This document shows positions 11,401-23,100 of a stretch of 64,000 nucleotides of DNA, one piece after another; position 1 is the stretch's first letter, and each line of letters begins with the position of its first letter. A program made the position numbers and the translations under genes. The notes below the pieces were generated by a model. That model was not told where the DNA came from. It searched no databases and saw only the letters and a program-made list of their open reading frames with translations. Origin of the DNA: Micractinium sp. NFX-FRZ (lineage: Eukaryota > Chlorophyta > Trebouxiophyceae > Chlorellales > Chlorellaceae); assembly GCA_029339195.1 (NCBI GenBank), contig JAPTJF010000280.1, positions 1 to 64,000 on the forward strand. Direction: 5' to 3'.

Positions 11401-11991
11401 AAGGCTGTGTGGGCAGGACTGAGGCCGTGCGAGGCATAGAAGAAACAGGGACCCAAGCGCACTAATGTTGGCTGCAACCGCAAGGGCCCCGGACGTGTCG
11501 CCCTGGCGGGGTGTGCGGGATAGCCAGCCACCCAGGGGTGCACCACCACCTGACCTCACAGCCGCTTGCCCTCTCAGCCAGCCGGCCTGTTGCTCCCTCA
11601 CCTACCTGCTGCATTGGCATACGACTTGAAAATGCGTGTAACACGGGCAAACAGGTTGCCCTCAGCCACAACAGGGCCAGCGGAGCGGCCGACTGCGGGC
11701 GCCACCGCCGCGTGGCGGCCTGCAGGCAGGGGGGGAAGCAGCAGCCAGCGGTGCGAAAGCCTTCGAGCTGCTTCTTTGGCTGCCTTGGGTGGGCCTGCTG
11801 GACCTGACGGGCGCCACTGACCCTCCCACAGGCCAACGTGGGAGGAAGCTTCGGGCTGAGCCCCGCTGCCCGCCCCCCTCACCTGCCACCGCCGCTCGGA
11901 AGGCTGGAGACGTAAAATTTGAGCGCTTGGCACCTGCCAGGGCGCCGCGCAGCCCGCCAGCAGGGCGGGAGTGAGCTGCGACCGACTGCAT
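8452..11991 (-). CDS. VIPP1: VIPP1 / IM30 (PspA family) thylakoid membrane protein
   Basis: Ten exons on the minus strand: 11991-11883, 11719-11606, 11276-11185, 10948-10878, 10641-10566, 10322-10224, 9845-9774, 9554-9459, 9104-8988, 8526-8452 (306 aa). The transit peptide covers about residues 1-50. The PspA/IM30 coiled-coil body follows: NLFARVTRIFKSYANA (amphipathic helix region), EDPEKILDQAV, LIRLRQAAAE, NKYELAAQTADDWYKRAEL, EELAKEALTRRKAF, DTLKARAQSAKSARAIND, and IESKFRALEGSDVDDEL. A linker and a terminal helix (ADAFDVELQDMKKRLGP) match the C-terminal extension that separates VIPP1 from bacterial PspA. VIPP1 forms ESCRT-III-like rings on plastid inner envelope and thylakoid membranes. 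One acceptor has a 27-base C tract, and two introns contain copies of adjoining exon edges (9173-9232 and 9370-9420). Confidence 0.93.
9559..9585 (-). repeat. 27-nt homopolymer C tract at a VIPP1 3' splice site
   Basis: A run of 27 G on the + strand is 27 C on the coding strand, followed directly by GCAG and the exon starting at 9554. It takes the place of the polypyrimidine tract. Such tracts are prone to length change and to sequencing error. Confidence 0.9.
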
Positions 11992-12202
11992 AGCTGCCGA
12001 AGCCTTGTAAGCGCCGGCTATGAAAAGTTCTACAATTGGGTCGACCCGATCACTCTCCTGCTGCGCCTGAAGATGCTGGACCTCTGAACCCGCTGCTGCG
12101 GAGTGCTGAGGTGCTGCTGCCCCTGCTGCGCCTTCCCTCGTGCTCGAACTGCGCCTCTGCAGGCCTGCACACCTCGTTCCAGCACAATCTAACTTCAACA
12201 AA
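11992..12202. promoter_or_regulatory. bidirectional promoter interval, VIPP1 / TAF1B
   Basis: Only 211 bp separate the two opposite start codons. The in-frame region upstream of the VIPP1 ATG stays open, so a slightly longer VIPP1 N-terminus starting at a non-ATG codon cannot be excluded. Confidence 0.4.
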
Positions 12203-15200
12203 ATGGCGTCGGAAGGGGAGCCGTGCACCCAGTGCTGGGCCGGCTCCCTGCAGCTGCACGAGGGGATGCTGGTTTGCGATGCATGCGGTAACGTCCATCA
12301 GGTGCGTGTGCTGTGCCGGCGGATGTGTCGGGCCCGCCACAACGGGTGCCGCCGCCGCTGCCGCCAGCCGCCACTGCTTGTGTTGCACTCGGGGCACACG
12401 CCACGGACTGACTTTCGCGCTGGCCACCTGCAGGGATTTGCCGAGGAGACTCAGGAGTACCAGACTGGCATCAGCGATGCCCGCTTCTTCACGTGTGTTG
12501 CTCGCTGCTGCTCGCCGCTCTGCTGCTGCATCCTTGCAGTGTTGCCTCTGTGCTGGTACCGCTCATTGCCCGCCTGCCCGCCCGCCTGCCCCCCATTGTA
12601 CATCCTCCTTCATTTGCCGGCGCTCCAGCCAGTCGGCTGTTGTGACGTAGGACACGCCCCGTCCCTCTCCCTGAACCCACCCCCCTCCTTCCCCATCCTT
12701 TCCCGCGCCCAGAAAATCCCAGGGCATGAAGCGAGCGGGTGCAGCAGCCAAGGATACAGCCGACGAGCCGGCCCCACCACCGCCGGTGGCCGAGGCAGTC
12801 CGCGCCTACGTGCGGGCCCTGCAGGCGCTGCTGCAGCGCCAGGCACAAGCCCTGGTGTCAGCCTGCGGCATGGACCCTGCCCTGCTGCCCGTGCTGCGCG
12901 AGCTCTGGCTGGCCTTTCTGGCGCACAGCCAGCTGCTGGAGCCGGCCACCTTGACGTGAGGCGGGATGGCGGCTTGGCGCACTGCCAGCGGGAGGGTGCA
13001 CCTGTGTTGAAGGAGGTGCTTTGGGGAGGAGCTGCAAAGGCTGCCTGCGCAGGGTGCACCTGTACTTGAGCACCTGCCTCTGCCACACTGCTGTGCATGC
13101 TGCTGGTGCCAAGCTTCTTTGCAGGCGCTGCATGTGTGTGGCCGGCCGGTGACCCCCCGGCAATGTGCCCCGCCACCTGCTCTGTTGTGTGCAGCCGGTT
13201 GCAGGCGCTGGCTGAGCAAGGCGGCGCGTCGGCGTCTGACCACGGCAGCGATGGGAGCGATGACGGCGGCGGGGGTGATGCGGAGGGCGCGCTGGCGGGG
13301 GGCAGGGCACAGCAGGGGCGGCCAGTCGTCACCCAAATGACCCATGACCGCCTGTCGCTCAGAGTGCAAAACGTGTTGGGTCCGGTGAGCGAGGGAGAAG
13401 GGGCAGGAGGCGGGAACAGGACAGGTTTGCAGATGAATGGTTGTCATGTGGGGCGCAGCTGCGGCCATTGCTGGCCCCCCGCCCTGCCCTGCCCCGCCTC
13501 CTTGCCCCACCCAGTGCGCTCCCTCTCCCTGCCCTGCCCCGCCTTGCCTTGCCCCACGCCGCCCCGCCCGCCCCGCCGCGCCGCCCGGCCCCTCTGCAGA
13601 AGCTGCGCCCTCAGCACACGCTGTCGCTGCTGCTGCTGGCCTGCTGGCAGCATGGCGAGGCGGCGTCTCCCCTGGACGTCTCCCGCTGGGCTCTGGACGG
13701 CCACCTGCCGTACCTGTCTTTCGTGGCAGAAGAGGGGGCGGTACTGCAGCAGTACCGCAACATCATCGGGCGGCGGCTGATCACGCCCACAGGTGGGTGC
13801 TGCCCAGGCTGCCCAGGCTGCCTGGCGCGGTCGAGGTGGCCCCTCTGTGCTGCGGCACTGCGGGCGGCAGCCACCCACCAGCGCGGCGCGCATGGGCAAA
13901 GAGCACTGCTCCAATGCCCGCTGCTGCCCGCCCCCGCCACCCGCCAGACCCTGTCCCCGGCTCTGCCTGCTGCCACCCCTTCTGCAGGCTTGCCCTCCCC
14001 ATCGTCCCGCCCCGCTCCTCGGCAACCTGCATGCCACATCAGACACCCCCACCCCCTTGAATGCATCAATCAATGTGCGCATGTCTCCCCGCTACCCGCA
14101 GGCGTGCCCACCCCCCACCTCCTGCTGACCACGGCCCGCAGTCACGGCGAGCAGCTGGGGCTGGCCTGCCCGCCCCTCAGCCCGGCGCTCTGGCTGGAAA
14201 GATACCTGGCTGAGCTGGCGCTGCCGCAGGTGGGTGCAACAGCAGAAGAAAGAGCGGCCAGGGGCTGCTCAGCAGGTGCGGGCGCAGCTGTCAGCGGAGG
14301 CACAGTGTTTGGCTCAAGTGCCACCATCAACAGGCTGTGCACACAGTAGACTGTGTTTGGGGGGCAGGGAGGCAGGGCATGAACTAGCAAAGGTGGGCAT
14401 GGGGTGGAAGGGTACACAGGCATCCCACTGCCCTCTGGCGCTGCCGTTGGTGCTGGAAAGTCCTGCTCAGCACACATTCACACACAGTGGATCTGTTTGT
14501 GTGCAGGAGCTCCTGCCGCTGGCGCTGCAGCTGCACAGCCTGTACCAGCCCGCGCCGCTGTGCCCGCTGGGCGAGTACCGCGTGCACCGTCACCCTTGGG
14601 CCCTGCTGATGGGATCACTGCTGCTGGCAGGTGGGCGGGCGGGGGCCAGCTGCCGTTCCGTAGTATCCATCCGCTTGCTTGAGCACCTGGCGTGCTGCTG
14701 GTGGCAGGTGGGCAGGTTGGGTGTCAAGCCAGCTGTCACCTGCGTGTGTGCCTCACACATCAGCACCATGGCAGAACAGCAGGCACAGCGCACCTGCCCA
14801 GCAGTGTTGCTACGGGTTCTTAACGGTCACCCACTTGCCCATCCGATGCACTGAGAGGCAATCCCAGGTTTGATTGTGACCCTGCAATCCTTGTGCCTGC
14901 CTGCCCTCGCAACCGCCCGCGCCTGCAGTGAAGCTGTGCTACGGTCTGGACGGCAGCCAGCGCAGGATGGCGGGCCTGCCGCCGCCGCCAGCCTGGCACG
15001 ACTGGGCGCAGCGCCAGCTGGCCAGCCAGGGCAGCCTCTCCGCCTTCCCCCTCTCTATCAACGAGGTGCGCTGGGTGCTTTGGCTGGTTTCTTAGGAAGT
15101 AAAGTTGGGCAATAGAACGTTGGTTCAGCAGTGCTATGGGCAATGTAATGATGAGTGCTGTTTCCAGTGCTGCACCTCACAGCCAGGAACAACTATGGAG

Positions 15201-16682
15201 GGCAAGCCTCTGTGAACAGCTTGTCCTCCAAGGCTCCACGGCAGACAAACGGCCTCCTCGTTTGCCTGCCGTGTGCCCCACCAGCGTGCTTGCCCGCCCA
15301 CCTGCGTTGCCCTCCTGTGTGCCCGCCAACAAGCTCATCCCTCCCTGTGTCCACTCCTGGGCTGCCCGGCAGGCCGCGGCGCTGGACGAGCCCGGGTTGC
15401 GGGCGTACCTGCAGTACCTCCAGCGTGGCCTGCTGGCCAGCTTCTCGCCACCTGCCGACCTGGAAGGCGTGCACCAGCTCTTCCACCGCCTGGCCCTGCC
15501 TGATGCAGACAGCTCGGGGGCCAGCGGCAGTGGCGGCAGCGGCAGAGGAGGCAGTGGAGGTTTGTTGAGTGCCGCTCCTGCTGGTAGCGGGCAGCCTGCG
15601 GGTGGCGGCGCGGCAGCTGCTGGCGGCACGGCGGGTGGCGAGCAGGCGCAGGCGGCAGGGCAGACACGGGGCGGCAGCTCGTACCTCTTTTACGGCGGGC
15701 GGTGGGGTGACCGCAAGGCTGCGGGAGCGTCTTCCCGGCGCCTGTTCCACCCGGAGTATGCTATGCTGCTCACAGCGTGCGCCCCGCTGATCTGGCTGCT
15801 GCCCGAGGCGCTGCACGACGTGAGCGCTATGCTGGGCTGGGAGAGCAAGGGCAAGGGTGGGCCAGGGATGGGGCATGGGTGGCGGGATGCGTGTGTACAC
15901 AGATGCTGGGCAGCACGGTGCAGCACGGTGCAGCGCTTGGGAGTGGGGGCGGGGTCTGCGCTCTTTGCACTGAGCCCCATGCAGGGCAGTGCTGCCCACC
16001 CTGGCCCGCGCAGTGCCCGCTCTGCCCCGCTTGGCTTTGGCGCCTCGCCGTGGATGCCAGCCAGACCTGCTGCCTGCCCAGATACGCCTGCTGCCTGCCG
16101 GGTTGCTGCCCTTCCCACCCCAATGCAGCTGCTAGCGGGCTGCAGCCTAGCCATGATTGCGGCCGTGTTCATCATCTACATCTCAAAACACGGTTTCTCG
16201 CTCTCCACCAACCCCTTGCAGCTGCTGGCCGGCCTGGAGCAAGCCATGATCGGGGCCGAGTGCGAGGTGTCCTACCTTTACAACACAGAGGAGCAGGCCC
16301 GCCTGGCGCGGGTGCGGGAGGAGGCGGCCTGGCTGAAGCGGTGAGCTGAGCAAGTGGTGTGAGGTTTAGGGTGTGAGGGTGTGAGGTTTGGGTTCATGCC
16401 GCACCGCTGCCAGGGCTTGTGGAGGCGCTCATGCTGGCAAGGATGGTGCAGGTGCGGGGGGGCAGGACTGGGCTAGCGTTCCAGTAGGGTTACCCACCCG
16501 TTCACGCTCAAAGTGCTAGCGGGTGAGAAAGCGTCCGGCTGGGGTGCCTCCTGCTCTGTCCAATGCGTGTCCTACCAGCTGAGTTGCATGCCATGGCTCT
16601 TGCATGCAGGCAGCGGAGCGAGGTGGCGCAGCAGCGGCGGAACAAGCGCGCAGAGCGGGACGGAGCGGAAGGTGTAGCTTGA
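12203..16682 (+). CDS. TAF1B: RNA polymerase I initiation factor TAF1B / Rrn7 (TFIIB-like)
   Basis: Eleven exons: 12203-12301, 12434-12492, 12713-12955, 13195-13384, 13600-13792, 14102-14229, 14507-14630, 14929-15065, 15373-15819, 16222-16340, 16610-16682 (603 aa). The N-terminus is a zinc ribbon: CTQC at 8-11 and CDAC at 25-28. A short linker (FAEETQEYQTG) leads to a cyclin-like region: AVRAYVRALQALLQRQAQAL, RELWLAFLAHSQLLEP, and HTLSLLLLACWQHGEA with DGHLPYLSF. This order is typical of TAF1B and Rrn7, which recruit Pol I to rDNA promoters. Residues of about 340-420 include a Gly/Ser/Ala-rich insert. The last junction is a choice: reading on gives a TGA at 16342-16344, whereas splicing at 16340 to 16610 adds the basic tail RQRSEVAQQRRNKRAE. 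I prefer the spliced form because donor, acceptor and phase all fit. Confidence 0.8.
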
Positions 16683-17149
16683 ACTTGTGCTAACGCGTAC
16701 CACCACCACCGCCCTTTGCGAAGTTCACGTTCTGCTGGCAAATGCTCAACAAGCAGTTGTAACCTGAGCGGATTTAATGGGTGAGAGACCCTGAGGGCCC
16801 GTTCAGCGCCTGCATGGAAGTTTATAAATCCTACCGGCTGGCCTATTTATCTTCTGGCACCAGCACCAGTCCACAGCAGGCAGGGTGGTGCGCCAACCCT
16901 TTGCGCATGGGCTGGGGAACCTGGTTGCTGCTTTGCGGCCTCTCTCTCTGTTTACTAAATTGTTGCTGAGCATCTTGCACTCAAAATTGATTCTCAGCAT
17001 CTCCAGCAGCCATCTCCAGCCAGTTTCCACCGGACCAGCGCGCGCGCTTCTGGCGGCGGCGCATATTGCGTTCTTGTTCAGCCTTGCACCTCAAGGCATT
17101 GCATAGTGCAACCGCAGCACAGCCTGCTGCATTCTGCAATAGGGCCGGC
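16683..17149 (+). other. TAF1B 3' UTR and upstream region of the transporter gene
   Basis: The interval holds the TAF1B 3' UTR with TGTAA at 16758-16762, followed by T-rich sequence before the transporter start codon. I see no further gene. Confidence 0.5.
16758..16762 (+). terminator. TGTAA poly(A) signal of TAF1B gene
   Basis: TGTAA lies 76 bases after the stop at 16682, close enough to be the working signal. Confidence 0.55.
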
Positions 17150-20100
17150 ATGGCCACTGCCACTACCGGCTCCACCGCTCCGGGCGAGGCCGGCAACGAT
17201 GGAATAATGAGCAAGCTGGGTAAACTGTGCAGCACGAAAGATAGCGATGAGCACAGTAGCACGGAGGTGGGCGAGCCGGCCCAGCCGCCGCCGCACCCAG
17301 AGGCTCTGGCCCACGCCACCCGGCTCATGCGGCACTCCGTTGAGATGATTGAAGGTGGGCACATGCATGGTGCAAAGCCGCCCGAGCTGAGTGAGGCAGC
17401 TCTGACTTGCTGGGTAGGTGGGTGTCCCCGCTGCCACCCGCCGCCGCCACCCGCCGCCGCCACTACTACCCGCCTGCTCGCCGCCGGCATGCTGCACCGC
17501 TCCCCCCGCTTGCACGTGTCAACATGTGTTATCAACCACGCTTCCTCTGGAATGTGCAGAGCGGGTTGAAGCTATGGAGCAGCACAAGCTGGCTCCCCAG
17601 CCGGAGCGGCGCCCCGCTAAGCCCCTCCAGGTTTGTGGGCGCATCTGGGTGGATGTAGGTGGCTCTGCCCAGACGTGGCTGTTGCTGCCTCAGCCAGGCG
17701 CACATGTGTGTTGCAGCAAGCCAAAGGGAGCCGATGGTTTGACGAGCAGGCAGCTGTTGTTTCCGGGCTTCTCCGGAGCGCCACATGCGTCCTGAGCTGC
17801 GCGGCTACCAGCCAGCCGCCTCCCACGTGCGTGCCCCGCCGCGCCCCCCTTCCCGGGCAAACCCTACCCCTGCACCCACCCCCGCCACGAACCTGCTGCT
17901 TGCACCTTTGAGGCAGATGCTGCACCACCTTTGTGTGTGTGTTTTGGGACAAGGGTTAAATCATTGCGACCCTGGGAACAGCAGTGTGGGTCACCTCTGC
18001 CGCTCCTTTCCTCACCTCTCCGCCCTGTTCTGTCACGCCATGCAGTCCATGCTGCGCAACTTGTGGGTGCTGGCCATCATGGGAGCAGTGGTGGGCATCA
18101 TCGTGGCATCCGCATCGCGCATCCATGTGGCGGAGCCGCTGCAGGGCGTGCACGCCACCAACGGTGAGGGGCCCCGCTGGCCCGCCTGCCGGCCTGCATG
18201 CTTGAAGGGGCGGCAGGGACGGGAGGTTCGTGCCCCTGCCTGGCAGAGGGCACTGTTGCAGTGCAGGATAGTGCATGCACGGATGCTACTGCGGATGGCA
18301 TACATGTATGCAGCCGTGTTTGCCTGTGTGCCTGTGCCACCATGTGCCTCCGGCTGACGTCAGCATGCTGGTGTCATGGCACGCTGGCATGCAGGTGCCA
18401 TCCCTTACGTCATGTCGCTGGAAGGCACCTCGGTGGATTACCTCTACGGTACGTGGGTGTGCTGTGCTGTGCTGTGCTGTGCTGCATTGAGTAAACGTGG
18501 CCGCCGTCAGCGTCTCCCCTCCGCACACCGGTGGCAACGCGCCTCTGCCCCGCACATGGCGTGGCCCACACACTCTCTACAGCCCCGCTGCTCACTGCTG
18601 CCCACGGCTGCTGCGTGTCGTGAGCTGTGTGAGAGAAAATACAGACGACAAGGCCCCAAACAGCATGCTCACGCCCCTGCCCTCCTCCCCACCATGTCCG
18701 CACTGCCTGCCTGGCCCACCCCCCGCCTGCAGTGAACCTGCTGATCGGCCCATACTTCCCGCCAGACGCCAGCAGCGGCGGCAGCAGCGGGGGCGGCGGC
18801 CACCGCCGCCGCCTGGCTGCCTGGGTGGGCGAAGCAGTCAGCCTGCAGGCTGGGCAGGACCTTGGGCTTGGCGCTGACGTGGAGGGTGCCTCCTCCACTT
18901 CCGGCGCTCTGCCAGCTGGCGTGGCGCCCCACCCGCTGGTCACAGCTGAGGCCCATGCTGAGCTGGTGCGGCGTGTCAAGAAGCTGCTGTCTAAGCCCAA
19001 GCTGGTGCTGCCCCAAAGGCGCCAGCACCGCCGCCTTCTGACCGCCGACGGGCTGGAGGAGCCGACCGCGCCGGTTGATGAGGAGATGCCGCAGCTGAGG
19101 GTGAGGTCAAGGGTGGTGGCAGTGTGATGTGTGCTGTGCTGTGCTGTGCTGCTGAGGAGGAGACGCCGCAGCCGGGGGTATGCTACGGGCGGTGTGGCGG
19201 GGGTTGACGGTGGGATGTGGCGAGGAAGTGCACCAGGCGCTGCTTTCCCCAGGGCCCAACCTCAACACCTGGCTTGTGGAAACACAACTCATTCTGTGCG
19301 CTATGCACCAGAGCTGCATCCTAGGGTTGCAACCCTATAATCATGCCTGGCATCCCCATCCCTCACAAATGGGCTGTGCTGCAGGTGACCCTAATGCAGC
19401 GCAACGCCAGCGTGGCACCTGCCCCGGGCCCCGCCAGCGCAGAGAGCTTTACCGAGGAGGCAGCAGCTGCGGTGCTGCAGGCCGCCTCTTTCTTCCCGGT
19501 GTCTGAACCCCAGTACTGCACCACCAAGGATGGGGCGGCAGTCAAGTGCTCCATGTGAGACTGTGGGGGTTGAGCGAGGGGCGGGGATGGGGACAGGAAG
19601 CCTGGGGACGTGGCCAGCGCTGCCTTGCCCCGGCTTCCAGAAAGTTTAGCTAACGAGGGCAGGCAGGATTGGCCACCGCGGCTGTGGGGCAGCTGCCTGT
19701 GCGTCGCCACTGATTCGTGTCCCTGCCATCCTCTTGCTCCCCGCTTGGCGCAGGTCCTTCCGTGGCGGCGACATGACGTCGGCCTGGCAGGAGGGGCAGC
19801 CGCTGTACCTTGGGTTCGAGGCCACGCAGCTCACGCAGGTGGGTAACTCTACATTTAGATGAATATATAAGAGCCTTAAAACATGCTTTCAAAAGCAGCC
19901 GGCTTGGGGGTGGGTGGCTGGCTGGTTGGCAGGGTGGCTGGATTGCTGGGCATGTTGTGGCTACCTGGCTGGGCACCCTCAGGAGGCAGCGCTGGTGATG
20001 CGCCGCCGCCGTGCATGCCGCTCAATGCCGCCCACAATCTGTCACCTCCGCCCCCCACACACACTCTCTTTCTCTCTGCCCCTCTCTCCCTCTCCTGCCT

Positions 20101-23100
20101 GCCTGTCCTTGGGCGGCAGCCCCGCCGCGTATGCTGCTCAGTGCCTCCCCCTCTCCCCTCTCACACACACACACATGCCCCCCCTCCCCCTCTCCTGCCC
20201 GCCTGCCCGCAGCTGGTGTTCAAGTCGGAGGTATCCGAGCTGGGCGGTCTGGGCCCCGCCAAGAACTGGCTGGCGTTGGCGATCCTGGGAGTGGTGCTGG
20301 TGGGCATTGCCAGCGAGAAGATCCACCGCATGTGGTGCGCCATGCTGGGGGCGGCATTCATGGTGAGATGAGCCGTGAGCAGCGTGGCAGGGCTATAGCG
20401 GGGCACGCATTGCATGCAGAGTCGTTGGTCCGACTGTTGGCAGCGGGCTACAGTAGGTGACCCCTTCGGGGCGTTGCAGCAGCCCACACAAGCGCTTTGC
20501 CCCGAGCAGGTGACCCATTCGGGGTGTGGCTGCAGCCGCCGCAAGCGCTCTCCCCCTCACCTGCCTGATAGTCAGCCTGCAGCACACTGGCGGACACCGC
20601 TCATGCCCGCCCCCCTCCCCCTGGCCGCAGATATTCCTGCTGCTCTGGGCCCCTCTACCTTCCAGCCCCCGCCCTCCCTGCGTCCTAAAACCCTGCCAAG
20701 CGTCCCTCCCTCCCCTCCCCCCGCTCTGCAGATGAGCCTGCTGCTGTGGATGCAGATGACACCCTCCCTGGCCATGGTGGTGGAGTGGCTGGATGAGAGC
20801 ACTCTGGGCCTGCTGTTTGGCATGATGATCATCGTGGGGCGGCTCAAGGACACGGTGAGGCAGGGTGGGCGTGGACAGGCTGGCATGCTGCGTGCGCTGT
20901 GCTGTGCAGGCTCGCCTGGGTTGGGTGCCCGCCCGCGGCCCCACTTGCGGCGCCGTTTCCCGCTTACCCTCGGTCCCAGCCCGCCTTGACACCCTGCCGT
21001 CGCCCCGCCCTGGCCTGTGCCGACTGCAGGGCATTTTCGAGCTGCTGAGCGCGGTGGCGGTGCGGATGAGCCGCGGCAAGATGTGGCTCCTCAGCGTCAT
21101 CCTCATGTGAGTCACTTGGCCGAGGTGTGCATTGGTTTACCAAGGGAACCAAGGAGTAGGATTAGGCTGCTCAGCGCTGTCCTCATGTGAGCAGGCCTGC
21201 CACCTGGCTTGGGTCGAGCAAAGTCGCACGAAGCACTGAGTGGCGCGTGAGTCAGGGAGGGGGTGCCGTGACAGTGGGGGCCGCTGTCTCCGGCCTCTTG
21301 CTGCTGTGGGCGAGGGCGAAAGCAGCCTGCTCCCTTCTTCATGGCCCACTTGTTCATCACCCCGGCTGGGTCCCACAGGGTGCTCACCGGTTTCATCTCT
21401 GCCTGGCTGGACAACGTGACTACCATGGTGAGGGGGGAGAGTGTGGGTAGGGTGGGTGGAACAAGGGGGGCGCTCAGGGTGGATTCGGGCATGCATGTAG
21501 GGCGCTCTGTGCGCTGCGCTGCGCCCCTGTGCTGCCACCGGCGTTCAACCTCACCCTGCCCTGTATGCTGTTGCTGCCCACGGTCCAGGACCACCTGTGT
21601 ACAAATGCGTGGATGCGCTCCTGACTAGCCTCTCTCCCTTTCTGAGCACCCTCTTCAACCCAACCAACCAAGCCACCCTTGTTGAGCCTAACCCTGCCCT
21701 GTATGCTGTTTCTGCCCACGGTCCGGGACCACCAGATCCCAGCAATGCGTGGGTGCGCTCCTGACTAGCCTCTCTCCCTTTCTGAGCACCCTCTTCAAGT
21801 TCTGTCTCTGCACACCGCTCACTCCACTGCCCCCTGCAGCTGCTCATGGTGCCCGTCACCATTTCGATCATGCGGCAGTGCAATGCCGACCCCGTGCCGA
21901 TGATGCTGGCCCAGGCACGTATTGCGTGGAGGGATGGGCTGTGGTTGGTTGACCCGGGGATTGTGCTCGAGCTCGGTGCGGCGGTCCTGGTTTGGTTCTC
22001 AGGGGGCATCTTCTGTGGCAAGAGCATGGCGGGAGTGGCCAGCAGAAGGAGGGGGGCATGCGCGTGCATGGCCGCCGTTGCCTGCTCCCCGCCCCCCGCC
22101 ACGCTCCTGCACGCTGCACCCTGTCTGGTGCCCGACCGTGCACGTGCCTCCCCCTCTCCGCACCCGCCCTTACAGGCGCTCATGAGCAACATTGGAGGCG
22201 CGGGTGCGTGCCGTGGCAGTACCAGTTGGATGCGCCGCATGAGGCCGTGGCGTGCTTGTGGTGCTTAGCATTTGGTATGCACCGCTCACGCTCTTGCCAT
22301 TTGCCTGCCGCTCCCCGCCCCCTGCGCCTACTGGACACCTCTGGCATTGCTCCTGTTTTTTATGCAGCCACGATGATTGGAGATCCGCCAGCCCTCATCA
22401 TCGGTAGGGGTGCCGCTCCTGCAAGGCGTTTTGCTACGCCGATGCCTGCTTACCCAGGCGCCTGCCCTGTCCCTTGTCGTGTCCCTGCCCTGCGCTGCTT
22501 TCTGTCCCTGCTCATCCGTGCTTTAAGGCACACATCCAAGACTGCCCGCTCTGCCCCCCTGCCCTGTTCTCCTTCTGGCTCCCCTGCAGGCACCGCCCTG
22601 TCCAACTACATCGGCTTCATCGACTTTATCAGTGAGCTTGCTCAGGGGGGCAGCCATGGTTTGCTGCCTGCACTGCCTGCCTGCCTGCACTTGTGTGTGT
22701 GTATGCATGCGCTGTGGTTGTGTGTGGTTGTGCTCGTCGGTGGGCCCTCCCCAGGGGCTGCCAGCGCCCCGTACAGCACCACGCCCTGTAATTCTGCCGC
22801 CACCTGCCCCCCCACCACCCACCCGCAGTCAACATGGCCCCGGGCGTGATCATGGCGGCCATCGCATGCGTGCCCCTCATCCTCTGGCTCTTCAGGTGCC
22901 CTTGCATTGCCCTGGTTAGCTTGCATCACCAGGTTGTGCTGCCGAGCCCTCAGCTGGGTTAGTTAGGAAGGTGGGGAGGTGGGCTTCAATCCTGGGACCG
23001 TGGCCCTGGCTGCACACGTGTCCCCTGGCGTCTGCCTGTCTACACACCAGTGGCCCACATTGAACTGGACGTGCAACCAACACCTTGAAGTGGACGCACA

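Noticed and set aside
17717..17736. possible 20-nt extra exon in the OCA2-like gene
   Set aside because: It has an acceptor and a weak donor but breaks the phase with the next exon. Direct joining of 17630 to 18046 keeps the frame.
19253..19325. possible extra exon (GPNLNTWLVETQ-like)
   Set aside because: The attractive reading needs a different phase from the preceding exon, and no donor restores it.
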